DNA from: Thuidium tamariscinum | Taxonomy: Eukaryota > Streptophyta > Bryopsida > Hypnales > Thuidiaceae | NCBI GenBank assembly: GCA_947034885.2 | Contig: OX344754.2 | Coordinates: 16,324,501-16,388,500, forward strand | DNA: 64,000 nucleotides | Reading direction: 5' to 3' | Shown: positions 1 through 11,343 of the stretch, in pieces | How positions within the stretch are numbered: position 1 is the stretch's first letter | How the letters are laid out: each line of letters starts with the position of its first letter | Notes under the pieces: generated by a model | Databases searched by the model: none | Seen by the model: only the letters and a program-made list of their open reading frames with translations | What the model was told of the DNA's origin: nothing | Made by a program: the position numbers and the translations under genes

Positions 1-84
1 CAAGTTTTTTTACTCTTTGCAATAGAAATGAGACTTTAGGATGTTTTTTTGGTAAAACAAAGGCCTTGGTCTTTTAGGGATTAA
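1..84. mobile_element. Right end of a TTAA-flanked element, cut by window edge
   Basis: The segment ends in CTTTTAGGGATTAA, which matches the right ends of the full TTAA elements at 20857-21789 and 60598-61529, including a preceding stretch of similar sequence with a GGTAAAACA-like motif. Only the terminal part is inside the window. It is a remnant with no coding potential. Confidence 0.5.
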
Positions 85-558
85 TTACAAAGCCAAGGGT
101 TTTGATAAGAATTGGAAATGATCTATTTTCAAGTTTCAATTGTTGATTAGAATCATTTTCCAAATAGAAAGTAGTTTAGTTAGAAACAAAATTTGGTAAT
201 TGAAGATCAAGTAATAGGCTTTAAAAGGAATCATTATATGTATAATAGTGGACTTCAAATTTGTTTTGAATTCCTTTGTTTTCATCATCATATGCATCCA
301 ACAAATGAATGTACTTTGTAAGAATTTTTATGCATTGTAAGACCTTCTACTATAATATGAAACAATTTTGTGTAAAACCAAATATAAAGCCATATAAAGT
401 GCATCAAAATTATTCTAGAAAATCATTTTTGTCTTTACTAATTTATAATAGTGTAAGATCTAAAAGTCACTCTAATAGCTATACAATATTTTTATGTTCT
501 TCAAACAATAAAAGATTCAAATTACATTTGCATTTGGCATTTCTATGCAATAGGATCA

Positions 559-2220
559 CTGCAAAAGACACTTGTATTATTTTTTATCACATATTGCATG
601 TTGATCAATTTTTTGACCATAGCTTTTGCATATTGACTCCAAATGACTCAAAATTCATAGAAAAGTTACTTATGACTATTATACATGTTGTTTAATATTT
701 TAATTTTTAAAAAATAGTTCAATATTTAATAATAGCCCCCAATATTATGTCACATTTGTCATTTAAAAAAAAAAGTATTACCCAAAGAAACAAATTTGGA
801 ACTAAAATTCGGAAGAAATGGTCTTGTAGTGTACTTTTATCTACTATTCAAAGGATTTCCAAAAATAACTAAGTATATATTTTGTAGAAGTTTACAAAAT
901 GAACCTCTTTTTACTTGCATTTTCAAATATGGAAAAATCTATTTTCGTGGATTTTTGGCAAATGACTTCAACTATATAGTTCTTACAAATGTCCACTTTT
1001 TATTTTATTTAATTAAACATTATCCTATATTTTATTAGTAAAAATACTAAACTATCTATTTTCTTGAGATTTGGTATTTTTTATATTCTCCTATCTAGAG
1101 ATTTTTTTAAAGAATTATCCTTTGTTGGTTACCTTCATCTTAACCCCTAAAGGACCTTTGTCCCCTTAAAGGACAAGATGGATTTTGGGCATGTTCCTAT
1201 GACTTCAAGTTTTGATGAAATTTTTTGAAATTTTCTCAGAAGATAGGGAAATTGATTAGCTTTGTAGGAATATAATTTTTTATTTCAATTGGTGCTCATG
1301 AATAAAATTTATTCCACAGAAAGTCCAAATTCTATTAGGTGGGCAACAAATTTTTTTTGCAAGAAGTCAAAATTAAAATTTTCAATTTTTTTTTTCTGAA
1401 ATAATATATTTTTGACTATATGTGAAGCTTGGTTCATTCTATTTCGACTTGTAAAGTTGTAATGAGAAAGTTATGGACAATCTTGTTTGGGCATTGTAAA
1501 CAACTTCTTCAAGAAAATAATTTTTAGGATTCATTTTTTATGCAATTTTACAATTTAAAAAAAAAATTGTTGGACAAGGTTATGTTTATTGGCTAGAACA
1601 ATCTCATTATTGGAATTGTTATGTTCTTATGTTTCAATCCCATCTTAGAGCTATTAACCATTTAGTAATTCTTTCAATCCCGCTTTCAATCTTGAATGTA
1701 ATTCTATTTAATAATCTTTTAAAGAATGGTAATTAAGTGATTTTTTGTGAATTTTTTTTCCTAAACTTTGAACTCAATTTCTTAACACAAAAATTTATAA
1801 ACTCAAATTCTATAATGCAGATTTTTTTTACAAATGATGACCAGTCAAAGTCATTTGAAATTGCACACAATAGTTCAAAAATACTTTTTTTTTCAACTTA
1901 TAATGCTCATATCTTTCAATCTGTATGGTCAAATTTCATGAAATTTTTACCACATGATCTTGGTCAAGTTAACTACAAGATCCTACAATTTGATTTTTTT
2001 CAATGTTTTTTTTGTTTTCTTGGGTGAATGTAGCAAAAATGGCAGTTTTGAGAGTTTTTTGACAGAAAAATGACCTTGGTGTTTTAGAAATTAAATGTTC
2101 ATGCATTGGCCACAGTTTAAAATTTTAAGAAAAAAATCTTCCTCATTTTCAAGTATCCCAAAAAAAATTATGAACACTCTTACGAAATGCAACAAATAGT
2201 ACACAAAGCATTCCTTGCAA
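559..2220 (+). repeat. AT-rich repeat family Q, copy 1 (split by TTAA element)
   Basis: This is one of four clear copies of a repeat about 700 bp long, with further copies at 7165-7876, 15263-15959 and 47871-48569. The best copy has inverted ends TTGCAAGAAACACCTGT / ACAAGTGTTTCTTGCAA. This copy begins with GCAAAAGACACTTGT and ends with TTCCTTGCAA. It is interrupted at 1140-2094 by a TTAA-flanked element, and sequence matching the other copies resumes directly at 2095. No intact reading frame is conserved between copies, so it looks like a non-autonomous DNA element. The superfamily is not determined. Confidence 0.6.
1140..2094 (+). mobile_element. TTAA-flanked non-autonomous DNA transposon (piggyBac/Sola3-like)
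   Basis: The left end reads TTAACCCCTAAAGGACC and the right end is a decayed inverted version finishing in TTAA at 2091-2094. The interior resembles the elements at 20857-21789 and 60598-61529. It lies inside the repeat that starts at 559. The equivalent unoccupied site at about 7290-7300 (minus strand) reads CTTCATCTTAAAGGTGC, and here the two flanks read CTTCATCTTAA and TTAAATGTTC. A single TTAA therefore became two. TTAA duplication is known for piggyBac and Sola3 superfamilies. No transposase frame is present. Confidence 0.75.
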
Positions 2221-3100
2221 TTGCCTGCTAGAAAATTTTTAGTATTGCATTATATTTGTGTATTGATTATTGGTGCATTAATAACATATATGCTAGTATT
2301 TACAAATTTTCCACAATTTGGACTGTAACAATTCCTACTCCATTCTTAGTACAAGGTTTGATAGCGGTTTCTACCGTCCATCTGCATTGCACAAAGTTTT
2401 AAATTTTGGTGGATTTCAAGTTATTGTAAAATCACTCGCTTTGATTCTATAAAAAGACCATTTTCAGCTCTTCTACAGTCTGTAGACTTAAAGGATTCAC
2501 CCAAAAACGCCCAACCGTCCACCATGTGGATAACAAACATTTTGAAAAGTGTAAAAGCCAGAGAACACTTTGCAACTTTCCTTAAATCAAGGCTCCTTTC
2601 ACTGTAGAAATTGTGAATTCAAGTTTTGACTATGTATTGATGAGGGCCACTGTAAGTCTGTAATAACACAACATATTCTTCATAAGATCCTACTAACGGA
2701 ATGCGTCAATGAAAACCAACCTTCTAAAAAGGCGTTAAACTTACATACGGTTAATGGAAAACGCACGACTAAAGGTGCTACAAATTAACGGCGGTAGTGA
2801 GTAACTTAACATTTAATTCTAGCAATACTTTTTTTCTGAACTTTCTGCTGTACAGTACTCTCAAAAGCCTAAACTAAACTAAATTAAACTAAAAACAAGC
2901 CAGTTAAAACTGTACTGCACTAATCTACCAACCTCTAAAAAGTGCTAATTTGACTTAACTATACGAGTATTAAGTGGAAACTGCCAAGTGGGCTATTGGT
3001 CTCCCTCAAAACTGAGTCATTAACCATGTCTGCATCTGCAAAGTCCTGCACCATCTCTTGATCCAGAGTACGAAGCTTGAGTTCTCTTACCTCTTTTCCT
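2221..3100. other. Transition from AT-rich repeat to gene island; probable 3' UTR in the distal part
   Basis: Base composition becomes visibly more balanced from about 2330 onward. If the minus-strand gene model that ends at 3101 is right, much of 2460-3100 is its 3' untranslated region. No other coding exon is convincing here. An alternative short frame at 2986-3130 encodes a basic then acidic peptide, but it conflicts with the better phase-matched terminal exon. Confidence 0.3.
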
Positions 3101-5087
3101 TTACAACGAATTCTTCTCTTCATTTGCACCGAAAACACAAACGAAACTGAGATCTAAAAGAGTGACTGCGTCACAAATTTGATCCTAAAAAGTCTGATCT
3201 TTAGAAACGGGCTAAGCCTAAAGTCTAAACCAATAAAACAAGTCTTCACGAGTAGTGTTTAAATTCTAGCCACTGGGGTCCAGCCTTTGAAGCTCCCAAC
3301 TCACGTCTGCATCTGCTCATCTGCACCCTCGGCCGACACTTCCTTCTGTTTGGGGGCGTCGAGGCCGGATCAGAAAATTTTGATATATACCAGCCTTGAC
3401 TTCTTTCAAGTCAGAGGCCTGGAAAATTTGAAATCATAAAGGTCCACTCAAACCTGCACAGAAAAAGTGTGGGAAACAGCTTCAAATTTAGCAAAATTCC
3501 ATAACCTTGGCACAAGCTTTTCAGCTCCTCCATCCTGAAATGTAAATCTATACAAATCCTGCGAGTTTGATCCGAGTTTTATTGAGCTTCGTGCATGTTG
3601 AATGATGTAAAACAATGACGATAACAGTAGCTTAAAACTCTCACACTGATATTCTGATAACAGTCATCTATATCTTTCTAAACATTGATGATTGATTCTA
3701 GAGTTACTTAAGACAATCATACTTGTACCAGTGGAATGTTTCAGAGCGACAAAGCTCCTTGCGATGTATATCAAGAGCTCTGAAAACTAGTAATAGTATC
3801 ATTCGAGGTTAGACGACAGAAACTGCGCCAATTTCACTGAAATTCGGTGCTCTAACAAGCCGATAGACCCGCAATCAAATAATCAATAATCCAGTGGTGT
3901 CAGGCAACCTGAGTGAATACTTTCATAGCAGCTTGATTTCCGGTCCTGTGATTCTTCTAGTGGATCATTTCCCTCGGCTAAGCAACACCATGTTAAACTA
4001 GTACTCCGTAATTAATAGCACTCGACAGTTACAATATTACGATATTGACAGGAAACGAAATGAAACCTGGATAAAGTCTACCGACAGTAACTACCAATCT
4101 CACCTTCCAGGTGTCGTCTCCACAGTGAACGCCCGTCAAGCTGGTTTAACAGTGGCTTGCAATTCTTGGACCTCATGCTTACTGAGAGCATGGACTTCCG
4201 GTACTGCCTCAATGCAATACCGTTACCAACGCTCTGCATTCCGGCTGCTGCTTTTGTTATCGAAGCTCCCGGCCAGAACTAATCTACAGCAACAAACCAA
4301 AATGCAATTAATCAGAATAAAAACACATTACCGGCTCTGGTCTGGTGTCGAAAGTACTTTGCGAATATGATGAAGAACCAGTGAGTTGAGATGACTCTGT
4401 TCACGATGTCACATGAAAATATTTGAAAATACGAGCTAGTAGCAAGTTCTTCCTTTAGTAGATCGACTCTGAAATATGTGGACTTCAATCCAGTAACCGA
4501 AATCCAGTCACTACGGCCGGCAATTATGAACTAGCTGCTGGACACCCATTCTGGCAGTTAGACTGGCTGCAATGCGCGTCAGTAGATCTTCTGGAAAAGT
4601 GCACGAGCCAGCTACAACTGACAACAATCATGGGATCTAGAGTTCTAAAGCGATTCGAACTAACTAGTACCGCATTGTTAACAAAACCGAGTTAAGATTG
4701 TTGTAACCCATTGCACGATACATGAATGCTTTCAACCTCGCTAACAATGTTGAGGCCCATTGCAAACTGTAACAGCAACAGGCCAAGAGCGACAACATAT
4801 CCTATTGCAACACCGAAGGCACGTGGTACATGCATGCTTTCAATCTCGCTAGCAATGAAGCCCACTTCAAACTGTAATAGCAGGCAGCAGGCCAAGAGTA
4901 CTAGCTAGAAAGCTCACAGTCTAGCTTTCTAATCCAGATCTTTTTTCCGGCCGAATCTGTCTGCACGACACATTTCGTCCTCGAGTCTCTAAACCTTGTA
5001 AAAGAAATCAGACTCCACAGACTCTAGAAGAGCGTCAACTCTCGACCACTGGCGACAAACTGTGTGCAACACGTACTTGAAATTGGG
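3101..5087 (-). CDS. Putative multi-exon gene, product not recognised (partial model)
   Basis: A GC-richer island carries several open, splice-flanked segments on the minus strand. The last four join with matching phases: 3454-3534 (27 codons, starting DGGAEKLVPRLWNF), 3391-3418 (ASDLKEVKA), 3305-3338 (SAEGADEQMQ) and 3101-3146 (FVCVFGANEEKNSL, stop TAA). Further upstream, 4995-5087 is an open 31-codon exon (PNFKYVLHTVCRQWSRVDAL...) ending at a donor. Other likely exons lie around 3720-3780, 3900-3990, 4240-4290, 4530-4610 and 4713-4900. The 5' end probably lies between 5300 and 5900, where a donor follows CTTTAAG near 5307. I do not recognise the protein family. The middle exons and start codon are unresolved, and a decayed gene is possible. 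Confidence 0.4.
4713..4900 (-). repeat. Tandem duplication resembling a duplicated exon
   Basis: Two adjacent segments (about 4713-4795 and 4825-4900) are near repeats. On the minus strand each begins after a TTACAG acceptor-like site and reads in the same frame: FEVGFIASEIESMHV and FAMGLNIVSEVESIHV. The shared splice context suggests a tandemly duplicated exon within the putative gene that ends at 3101. The first copy could join in phase to the exon ending at 4995. Confidence 0.45.
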
Positions 5088-5099
5088 CTCAGGATCGAT

Positions 5100-6170
5100 C
5101 GATCGACAAAGCCTGAGTCGATTCGATCGACATGAGCCATCACGTACTAGCTACGAGTCCGATCGAAATGACGCCCATCCATTCAAGTTGCAAACTCGAG
5201 TGAGGTGCTGAAGCAATGCGCATTCCCGCCTGACAAGTTGGAATGATGAGGAGCACGGCGACTGCACTCCGCCGCGACTGTGTGGAGCGGAGCGCGGCTA
5301 TTACCTTAAAGAGCTCTGCTCTGCAGCACACCTAACGTACTGCAAGATCGTCTTGCGAAAGCAGCCGGACGATCCGATGTCCCCTCCCCCAGCCGGTCCC
5401 TTCCTCCCTCCCTCCCTGGGAAAGCAAAAGCAGTTGAGGCGACGTGGCTTTCTCGGTTTCTCATCTTTGGTGGGTTCCAACTGTTCACCAAATATCCAAA
5501 TCGGTCCACCACTGAAACGGAGGAACTGCCCACTTGGTGGATTGCTACTGTAGCCTCACCGACCAGTGCGCACTATCTTCTCATGTCAGAGATTTGAGGT
5601 TGAATCCACGGAAGCTCGATCAGCTCCGTCCGTCAGGAGCCAAATTCTGCTGCACATGATCGCTCGTTGGTGGACGACGGATAGGAGGGGACATCAGCAG
5701 TTCGAAATCAGCCAGGTGCGCCCGCCCCACCTTTTGAGAAAGTAAAAATGGGGTGCCTGCAGTGCAACGACGCCAGGGAGGGATTTGATGAGTTTGAGAA
5801 AAGTTTGAGACACTTTGCAGTGTTTTAAAATTCTTGTACTCTTGTGTTTCCAATAAAATAAACTAGAATAAATTCTTGTACTCGAGAAAAGGTCGAAGGC
5901 GACTTTTGGGTGTGTGTTGGTGTGATTGTCCCTTGGCGTGATAAAAAGCAAAACCCATGTGCCGTGGGGTTTGTTTATTATAGGCGGGACAACCCCCAGT
6001 TAGCTTTGCGCATGGACATCGAGCTTCTGCATTTGGCAACAAAAAGGCGGCCAATTGCAGTTGGGTCCAAAACAAAAAGGAGGAAGAAGAAAGAGGGAAA
6101 AGAAAAGGGGAAAGGGAGAAACTTCAAGTGTCAAAGTGATTCACGGCAAATTTAGATAAAAAGGTGAGGG
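5100..6170 (-). promoter_or_regulatory. Probable promoter and 5' leader of the minus-strand gene island
   Basis: This GC-richer stretch contains a GATCGATCGATC run near 5095-5106, pyrimidine-rich CCTCCC tracts near 5380-5420, and a donor-like CTTTAAG|GTAATAG on the minus strand near 5307. Several short frames overlap here on both strands, but none resembles a known protein. By position it is best read as 5' leader and promoter. From about 5850 the sequence returns to AT-rich DNA. Confidence 0.3.
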
Positions 6171-6251
6171 TTGTCTTTTACTCCTGCCGGTTTGCTGCTT
6201 CACCAAGTACTGTAATGAACTGGCGTCAGGTATATTTCTTAATTTAGGGAG

Positions 6252-6600
6252 TAACGGTAGGAGGCTCGAACTCCAACAGGGCATTAAAACCAAACAGGAC
6301 TCACGTGTACATTTTAGGACTCTGGTGTACATTTTGCTTTCTTCAATGTACCAAATCTGCACATTTCAGAAGGTGGTCACTTTTGATGACCCTAAATGAC
6401 CAATTTTTTTCAACTTCAAAAATTTATAACTAATTCTTCAAAGCTCCAAAAAAATATGAAACAACTTGGATTAGATGCCTATTCCACATGTCTTTCAAGG
6501 AAAATTCACTTAAAAAATTTTCAAGATGTTTTACGTCCCCAAATTTCAGTTCTAACCTGTAGATGGTCAGTTTATGGACCTCCTACATTAACATGAAAAG
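6252..6600 (-). mobile_element. TA-target MITE, AGGTAG family (diverged copy, reversed)
   Basis: The ends are TAACGGTAGGAGGCTC and GACCTCCTACATTA, similar to the ends of the copies at 11344-11680 and 28436-28766, and the interior matches them in reverse orientation (for example the segment around ATATGAAACAACTTGGATTA). It is bounded by TA on both sides. No coding capacity. The size and TA boundary are typical of Tc1/mariner-type MITEs, but superfamily assignment is inference. Confidence 0.6.
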
Positions 6601-7164
6601 AATACTAAAATGACAAAGGTTTAAATCATTTTTGAAGGTGTGATTTGGGCCATTGGCTCATTGAGTAGGACTTGTCAGATAAAAGAATAACAATAATTAC
6701 CTAAACCTTGACTTGAAATTTTTACTAAAGAAAATCTCCTAAAGTTTATAGAGGCATGTTTGTAATGCTATAATGATGTAGAGGAAAATGTCACTTTCAT
6801 GTCTAGGTTTGAGTTTTAAAAAAGTCAAATTACAAATTGAATAATTATGTGGTTGCTAAAAGTCTTTTGTTTTCAAAGAATAGCCAAGAAAATTTCAAAA
6901 ATTATTACTAGTTCCTTTCTAAGGTTATAATTGATTGTGTGTTTAGGGATGATTCTATGAAACACCTAACTAATAGGGGGTTACATATTGTTAGTATATT
7001 ATCATGTCTTCTACCATAAACATTTGAATAGTAGAGACAATGGATTTTAATTTTAAAGGAAGATGAATAATTTATTTTATTTTTAAATTTTAAATTTTAA
7101 AAAATCATTTTATTTAGCTCATTTTTCACAATTATGATAGGGCTTTTATGTTTTTTGAGAGTGA
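6601..7164. other. AT-rich spacer, nothing recognisable
   Basis: This stretch is very AT-rich, without a convincing open frame, tRNA, or element ends that I could pair. It is presumably old transposon-derived sequence. Confidence 0.4.
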
Positions 7165-7876
7165 TTAGAAGAAACACCTATACTATTTGTTGTGTTTTGC
7201 AAGAAGACTCATGATTTTTTCTCGAGTTTTTTTTAGTACTTTAAAATAAGGAAACTTTTTTCTAAATTTAAAATTATGGCCAATGTATGCACCTTTAAGA
7301 TGAAGGTAACTACCAAAGGAAATTTGTTAAGAAAAATCTCTAAGTAGGAGAACTAGAAAAGTGCCAAATCTCATGAAAATAGATACCTCAATGTTTTAAT
7401 TAATAAAAAATAGGATCAACTTTTAATAAATCAAATAAAAATTGGACATGTATAAAAACTTTATAGAGATGGCCATTCACCAAAAAGCCAACCAAAATCA
7501 TTTTTTACATGTTTTGAAATGCAAGCAAAAAGAAGCTCACTTTATGGACTGCTACATGACATGTAATTAGTTATTTCTTAAAGTCCTCTATATAATAGCT
7601 AAAAGTGTACTATAAGACCATGATCTCTTCTAAATTTTAGCTCTAAATTTTTTTCTTTGGATACTTTTTAATTCAAAAAATCCAAAATTGGCAAGTGTAA
7701 CATAATATTGGGGACTATTATTAAATAGTAAAACATTTTTGAAAAGATGTACAATAGTCATAAGTAGTTTCTTTATGAGTTTTGAATAGTTTGAAGCCAA
7801 AATACAAAAGTTATGGTCAAAAAATTGATTTGTATACAATATGTGATAAAAAAAATAGTACAAGTGTTTCTTGCAA
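7165..7876 (-). repeat. AT-rich repeat family Q, copy 2 (reversed, uninterrupted)
   Basis: It starts with AGAAGAAACACCTATAC and ends with CAAGTGTTTCTTGCAA. It is the reverse complement of copy 1 and keeps the unoccupied TTAA site (CTTCATCTTAAAGGTGC read on the minus strand near 7290-7300) into which the element at 1140-2094 inserted in copy 1. Confidence 0.65.
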
Positions 7877-9979
7877 TGATCCTTCAAAGCTTTGGTATAC
7901 CCAAAATTAAAGGTTTAGAGGTGAGCTTTGAGGGACATGTCTCCATGTTGTTAATTTGACATATAACAATTGTGCAAAGGACATCTAAAAATAATAAATG
8001 TGGTCCCTTCTAACTCCATGTAAAGACAATAGCCTTGTGTACTTATTTTTGGACATCCATTTATTGTAGGTCCCCATTTCTTTAATGGAATCTCATTTCA
8101 AAATACACCTAGGAAACAGAAAAGGACAAAAAGTATATTTAATTTATTTGTGTGGACAAATGAAGAAGACATGCCATGTATCTAAAATGTAGAAAGTTAA
8201 GGGAATACAGACAATTGAAAGTCCCTAAGCTCAACTAAAAATTGATACTAAGATATAGTCATAGTATTGAGTGTATAAATTGATTTCTACAAAATGAAAA
8301 ATGTAACAAATAGTACTCCATCTTTCTCTTAAGTAGAGTTTGGTGCATTCATTGTATCCTACAAATTTTGAGTTTCAAGGCCCTTTTCAAATTATAATTT
8401 GGAAAAAGTGAAAAGTAGAAAATTTTGGAAATTTTTAAGCCCTCAAGGAGCAATAGTCAACATTTAATTGTTGAGTGAAAGGTTGCCATTTTTTAAGCAA
8501 TTAGAATAGACCTAAGACAATGTATGAACTTCCTCAAAGATTTGAATCTCTTTCAATTGGGCAACACTCAAAAAGATGCAAAAAAATAAGAACAAACAAT
8601 GTTGATTGACCCCATCAATCACTTCATTTGTCTTTTGATTGATGATTGCATGGATGGACGGAAAACTATTGTTAGAATTGTATTGTTGGTCCCAAATAGA
8701 AATTAAAAACCAAACTGACCAATTTACAATGTCACAAAAAACATGAGAAAGATAATTTTGGGACCAAAACTTTAAGGTCAACTTGAAGATCATTTTCAAA
8801 CAAAGGGAGTACAAGTGCTTCTTGCAATTATCTTCTTGCACTTTTTTAATTCTCCTATTTAAATAAATATTTTAGACTTGACCTTTCTAGGTTAAAATTC
8901 CTTTAATATCTAAATATTGATCCCATTGTATATTTTTTAGATCTTAATTTAAATTTTAAATTTTTTATGAAGAATTTAGCTATTCTAGACAAAAATGCAA
9001 TATAAAAATACATGTAATCCATGGATTCACTCTCAAGACCCTAAACCAAAATCAATATTTCAACGGATATAAATAAAGGTAATCATTTACAATTTGAACA
9101 CTTGAATGGCATGTTAACCATCTAGATAGTAATTCAAAGAATTTTTTGCCAAGAAAATATACATACTACTTGTAGAAAGATTATTTTAGCTAAAATTAGT
9201 TTTTGCAATTTCCATAACTATTTAAATGATTATTCTTGAATCTTTTCAATATTTTTCCCCAAATATTCTTGTAGCTCTACATATATCTTTATATGAACTT
9301 TCAATTGCTTAGGAATCTTTGGGGGAAAATGACGATGTGTATTGATAGGAAGTAAAATAGAGAATTTCAAATGAGGGCCTATCATAGAAGGACAATATAA
9401 TTAAGAAACTATAGAGATATATTTCAATAAGTTTCATGCAAGTTGCCTTTGTTCCTATTGATAGTGGAATTAAAATGCCAAAGAGAGGACAAACCAAATA
9501 TGTTGCCAATCTAGCCATCTATAAAAAATTGCCATGAAATCTTCCAACTAATTTAGAATTTATCAAATTTGATGATTAACCTTTGACTCATCTTGGAGTC
9601 CTCAATGCTTTGGGTTGACTTCTCTTAGGTCACTACAAGAGTATTGCGCATTGTTGATGTAGTTACTACATCTTTTGATCACCTTGTAGATTGGATTCAT
9701 CAATTGCAATGCTCACTATCATTCCTAAAGATTTTCAAATGGTTTGCAACAACAAAATTCATCATGTAGCCATTTTTGGATCGAAAAAAAATCTTCTACA
9801 AATTTATTCTTTATTCATTCAAATCTAATGATTTCATCTATAATTCAATAACTATCATCCATCCTTTTGCAAAAAAAATTTATATTTCTTAAGCCAAAAA
9901 TGAGTTTTAAAAACAAATCACTCTAAATTTTTCTAGTTAAAAATACACCTCAATTTAAAATTTGTAATTTGTAGTTACT
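7877..9979. other. AT-rich intergenic DNA, no gene seen
   Basis: No coding region is supported. A CAAGTGCTTCTTGCAA motif ending at 8825 matches the terminus of repeat family Q, so a diverged or truncated copy may end there, but I could not match its interior with confidence. The rest shows no paired inverted ends. Confidence 0.35.
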
Positions 9980-10125
9980 ACCAATTCTGAGTGTATAGTG
10001 TATAATGACACTTTTGTTGATATTTGTAAGTGCATAGTGACAATTCTATGTATATAGTGACACTTTTGTTGTTTTTTGTAAGTGTATAGATTGTTGCACT
10101 CAGAATTGTCACTATACACTCACAA
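9980..10125. repeat. Short tandem and inverted repeats of a TGTATAGTGACA motif
   Basis: The motif (T/A)GTGTATAGTGACA(C/A)TT recurs several times with spacers containing TTTTGTTGNTNTTTGTAAGTG, giving a rough tandem period of about 55 bp. A reverse-complement copy (TTGTCACTATACACTC) follows near 10104-10120. No coding content. Confidence 0.5.
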
Positions 10126-10413
10126 AGATCAATGGCTTGTGAATTTTTGAGAAATCGAAGGGATTTTGGAGGGGAAACTTTTTTTGAAAACAAATCAATA
10201 GCATGTGATTTTTGAGAGGGGGGGGGGAACTAATGACAAACTAGATGTGTTTTGCCTTTTGGGAGGCATTGTATTGGCATTGTCACAAACTCTACACCCA
10301 AAAGAGGCAATAACTGCACTGTAATCAAATTAAATCTTCTTGCATGGGGTATACATGGCATGTCTTCACAGGCCAAGAAAATTAAAATTTAAAAATTAAA
10401 TTTTTTCATATCT

Positions 10414-10434
10414 CCCCCCCCCCCCCCCCCCCCC
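10414..10434 (+). repeat. Homopolymer C tract, 21 bases
   Basis: An uninterrupted run of 21 C follows an AT-rich stretch and precedes TCCCCTT. Other homopolymer tracts in the region are 10 G at 10218-10227 and 15 G at 12534-12548. Confidence 0.9.
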
Positions 10435-10494
10435 TCCCCTTCTTGTAATTTTCAATAAGCAATGTAATTGACAAACAATATGGAACAAACAACA

Positions 10495-10625
10495 TCCTAT
10501 ATCGTATTTGTATTTGTATTCCATATTCATATCTATATTTGGTATTTACTACATATTCATATATAATATTGTATCCATACTCAATATTTATTTCCATATT
10601 CAGATTTGTATTCAAATTTAGACAA
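10495..10625. repeat. Degenerate ATATTC/TTTGTATT low-complexity repeat
   Basis: The stretch is built from variants of CATATTCATAT and TTTGTATT words. A similar low-complexity block, roughly in reverse-complement form, occurs at about 18596-18730. Confidence 0.6.
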
Positions 10626-11343
10626 CTTAGATTAGATCTCACAAGATCAACAACTTGTGATTTTTTGAGAAATCAACGGTGATTTCAAAAGTAAGCATTT
10701 TTCTTAAAACAATCAACAGCCTAAATTTTTTTGAGAGAAGACGGGGGCTAATAAATTGACCCAAGATGATAGGCCTCTTTCGGGTACATTGTTAGTTGCA
10801 AACTTTGCAAACACAAATTAATACTAAAAATTCTAATCTTATAAAAAAAATTGGGGACAAACATCTTCTTGATCTTAGTTTTTGTTTTACTTTTGCTATG
10901 TTATTTGAAGTGTATGTATGTTTAACTTTTGTTTTTTTAGAAAAAGTGGCCCACAATAAAAAGTTCACTTTATTTTTTTCCTGCTTTTGGTGGCCTTCTC
11001 ATGTCCCCTTGCAATCAGTAGGTTATGTGCTGTTCATGTTTCATGTGAGCACCAATGAATTGGGACGAAATAGTAAAACAATCCCTTGAAAACAGTATTC
11101 TTAGTCCAAATAAAGAGAGACATGTTGGGGGAGAATATTATTATTACAAGGTGGGCCTAAGACCACTCAATGCTTTGCTTTTGGGTTTTAGCCTTTTTCC
11201 AAGTTAATCAAAATAATGAATCTTTTCGGGGTAAAGGATAGAAAGGTCAGAAGTGAGCTTTTCGGTGACGTTCAAACTTCAAAGTGAAGGAAGTCAGTAG
11301 AAATTGTCTATGCTTTAAAATACATGGATGGGAGAAAAGAGGA
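10626..11343. other. Intergenic DNA, no gene seen
   Basis: There is an open frame at 10796-11089, but it has no recognisable domain, no splice partners and a composition like the surrounding repeats. Nothing else stands out. Confidence 0.35.

Noticed and set aside
309-1038. Open frames in AT-rich DNA near the left edge
   Set aside because: They fall in dispersed repeats whose other copies carry stops at different places, so the frames are not conserved.
5095-5110. GATCGATCGATC tract near the 5' part of the unrecognised gene
   Set aside because: A short perfect tandem tetranucleotide, too brief to claim a regulatory element.
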